From contig JBILKW010000010.1 of assembly GCA_044376465.1 (NCBI GenBank), forward strand, positions 1 through 23,749: a stretch of 23,749 nucleotides of DNA, in the 5' to 3' direction. Position numbers and translations under genes: made by a program. A model generated the notes under the pieces. That model was not told the origin of the DNA and made no database searches. It was given only the letters and a program-made list of their open reading frames with translations. Origin of the DNA: CAJBVG01 sp044376465 (GTDB lineage: Bacteria; Bacteroidota; Bacteroidia; Sphingobacteriales; Sphingobacteriaceae). Shown in pieces: positions 22,405 to 23,749 of this stretch (the stretch's first letter is position 1; every line of letters starts with the position of its first letter).

Positions 22405-23616
22405 ATGCGACACTTAAAATCACTTTTACTTGTAATTATCTTAATTGCTACCTCACAAGCATATGCACAAACGGGTGTTTCATTAGCCGATGCGAAAAAA
22501 TCAAAAGCATGGTATGAGAGTATTTCTATTCGTGGTTATACACAAATTAGGTACAATCGTTTGTTAGAAACCAATGCACAATTAAAGTGCGAGCAGTGTG
22601 ATAGGAGTTGGGGAGAGAACGGTGGTTTCTTTATGCGTCGTATGCGAATTATTTTCTTCGGACAAATTTCTAAGCGTGTTTATTTTTATGTTCAACCAGA
22701 TTTTGCCAGTTCAGCTTCCTCAACAAGTTTGCATTTTGGACAAATACGCGACGCCTATTTTGATGTAGGTTTTGATGATAAGAATGAATTTAGATTGAGG
22801 TTAGGGCAGAGTAAAGTTCCCTTCGGATTCGAGAATATGCAATCGAGTCAGAATCGTTTGGCATTAGATCGTAATGATGCCTTGAACAGTCCTTTAAGTA
22901 ATGAACGAGACATGGGTGCATTTTTTTATTGGGCACCAGAAAGCAAGCGTAAATTATTTTCATCGTTAGTGCGCGACGGTTTAAAAGGATCTGGCGATTA
23001 TGGAATTTTTGCTTTTGGTTTTTATAATGGACAAACAGCTAATAAACCAGAACAAAATAACGAGCCACATATTGTATCGCGTATTACCTATCCATTTGAA
23101 ATGGGTTCGCAAATTATAGAAGCATCGGTACAAGCTTATACAGGGAAATATGTTGTTACTTCCGATCAAGTTTCGGCAGGAGTGGGTGTAAAAAAAGATA
23201 GAAATTATACCGACAGAAGAGCAGCTGCTACTTTTGTTTTATATCCTAAACCTTTCGGAATACAAGCAGAATATAACATTGGCGAAGGTCCGGAGTTTAA
23301 CAAAAATACCGATTCTATCGAAGTGCAAAAATTAAGTGGAGGGTATATTACCTTTTCGTATTTAGCGCGATATAAAAATCAAATCTTTATTCCTTTTACC
23401 AGATTTCAGCATTATGATGGTGGCAAAAAACATGAGCTAGATACACGTAGTTATAATGTTGATGAATTAGAAATAGGAGTGGAGTGGCAACCCAATCCCA
23501 CTTTCGAATTAGTAACAATGTACACCATTTCTAAAAGAAGATTTGAAGATTTTAAATTGCAAGATAATTTACAACAAGGTAATTTATTGAGGTTGCAAGC
23601 GCAGATTAACTTTTAA
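22405..23616 (+). CDS. Outer-membrane porin, phosphate-selective OprO/OprP-like family
   Basis: 403 residues. A signal peptide, with hydrophobic stretch LLLVIILIA, probably ends after Ala21 (AYA, cut before Gln22). The mature part shows alternating beta-strand patterns throughout: ISIRGYTQIRYNR, FFMRRMRIIFFGQISKRVYFYVQPDF, LRLGQSKVPFGFE, and a C-terminal strand ending in Phe (LLRLQAQINF), the usual outer-membrane assembly signal. C62 and C65 (CEQC) probably form a disulfide in a loop or the periplasm. The family (phosphate-selective porin O/P) includes anion porins induced by phosphate starvation, but many Bacteroidota members are uncharacterised. An 11-bp-spaced Pho-box-like array and a good promoter lie upstream, strengthening the phosphate link. 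A long palindrome begins on its stop codon. Confidence 0.85.
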   Translation: MRHLKSLLLVIILIATSQAYAQTGVSLADAKKSKAWYESISIRGYTQIRYNRLLETNAQLKCEQCDRSWGENGGFFMRRMRIIFFGQISKRVYFYVQPDFASSASSTSLHFGQIRDAYFDVGFDDKNEFRLRLGQSKVPFGFENMQSSQNRLALDRNDALNSPLSNERDMGAFFYWAPESKRKLFSSLVRDGLKGSGDYGIFAFGFYNGQTANKPEQNNEPHIVSRITYPFEMGSQIIEASVQAYTGKYVVTSDQVSAGVGVKKDRNYTDRRAAATFVLYPKPFGIQAEYNIGEGPEFNKNTDSIEVQKLSGGYITFSYLARYKNQIFIPFTRFQHYDGGKKHELDTRSYNVDELEIGVEWQPNPTFELVTMYTISKRRFEDFKLQDNLQQGNLLRLQAQINF

Positions 23617-23665
23617 TTATCACATTAGCTAATTAGCTAATGTGATAATTAGCTAATGATTGTAC
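23614..23665. repeat. 38-bp perfect palindrome within an octamer array at the porin stop codon
   Basis: 23614-23651 is a perfect palindrome with centre between 23632 and 23633 (AATT). In steps of eight from 23618 it reads TATCACAT, TAGCTAAT, TAGCTAAT, GTGATAAT, TAGCTAAT, GATTGTAC. It starts with the TAA stop of the porin. TAGCTAAT is the same word as in the array at 4779-4806. Confidence 0.92.
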
Positions 23666-23687
23666 TACGAATTAAGATATTTTTATT

Positions 23688-23749
23688 TTGAATAATTTCG
23701 ATTTTTACTCAAATATCGAATCTATCACAAAATTGCCTTACACTAGCAC
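23688..23749 (+). CDS. Possible start of another gene (3' truncated, TTG start)
   Basis: From TTG 23688 the frame is open to the window edge and reads about MNNFDFYSNIESITKLPYTS. An in-frame stop lies 15 bases upstream. The residue mix (Asn, Asp, Phe, Tyr, Ser, Ile) looks protein-like, and this organism uses TTG starts elsewhere. Only 20 codons are visible and no ATG is present, so this is uncertain. On the other strand the peptide ASVRQFCDRFDI with a stop is an alternative gene end. Confidence 0.3.
   Translation, partial: MNNFDFYSNIESITKLPYTS

Noticed and set aside
23614..23665. Octamer arrays considered as CRISPR
   Set aside because: Units are 7-8 bp without spacers, and there are no cas genes in the window.

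Overview
The window is chromosomal DNA from an AT-rich member of the Bacteroidota. Four signs point there. Promoters fit the Bacteroidota consensus (TTTG, then about 18-19 bases, then TAnnTTTG). Start codons almost never have a Shine-Dalgarno sequence. One cell-surface protein ends in a type IX secretion (T9SS) sorting domain. The protein families (bifunctional PlsC/OlsB-like acyltransferase, choice-of-anchor V protein, EF-Tu, RpoB and RpoC types) are typical of the phylum. I cannot place it to genus.

Layout. Positions 1-372 hold the 3' end of a secreted protein gene, its terminator and a heptamer repeat array. A divergent pair follows: a bifunctional acyltransferase on the minus strand (369-2108), and on the plus strand a tight run of a membrane-anchored ComEA-like helix-hairpin-helix protein, apt and an acyl-CoA dehydrogenase (2195-4780). 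From 4817 to 20116 lies one long gene-expression block: rpsU (bS21), a Xer-type recombinase, hpf, tRNA-Thr(TGT), tRNA-Tyr(GTA), tRNA-Gly(TCC), tRNA-Thr(GGT), tuf, tRNA-Trp(CCA), secE, nusG, rplK, rplA, rplJ, rplL, rpoB and rpoC. The four tRNAs and tuf have the same order and anticodons as the E. coli thrU-tyrU-glyT-thrT-tufB operon. Structured RNA spacers (tuf/tRNA-Trp, nusG/rplK, rplL/rpoB) divide the block and probably set the ratio of its products. The window ends with a T9SS surface protein (20190-22163), a phosphate-selective-type outer-membrane porin (22405-23616) and perhaps the start of one more gene.

This is mostly core genome; I see no mobile element, CRISPR array or defence system. 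The most interesting signals are regulatory or structural. (1) Four TTAAC-like words spaced exactly 11 bp apart sit directly upstream of a well-formed promoter for the porin and look like a PhoB-type box. (2) Only rpsU and hpf carry Shine-Dalgarno sequences, which suggests control by ribosomes lacking bS21. (3) Six intergenic arrays are built from 7- or 8-bp units, five of them starting on or next to a stop codon and several folding into long palindromes. (4) An attenuator-like hairpin and a long stem sit between rplL and rpoB. (5) An intrinsic terminator ends one base before the recombinase start codon.
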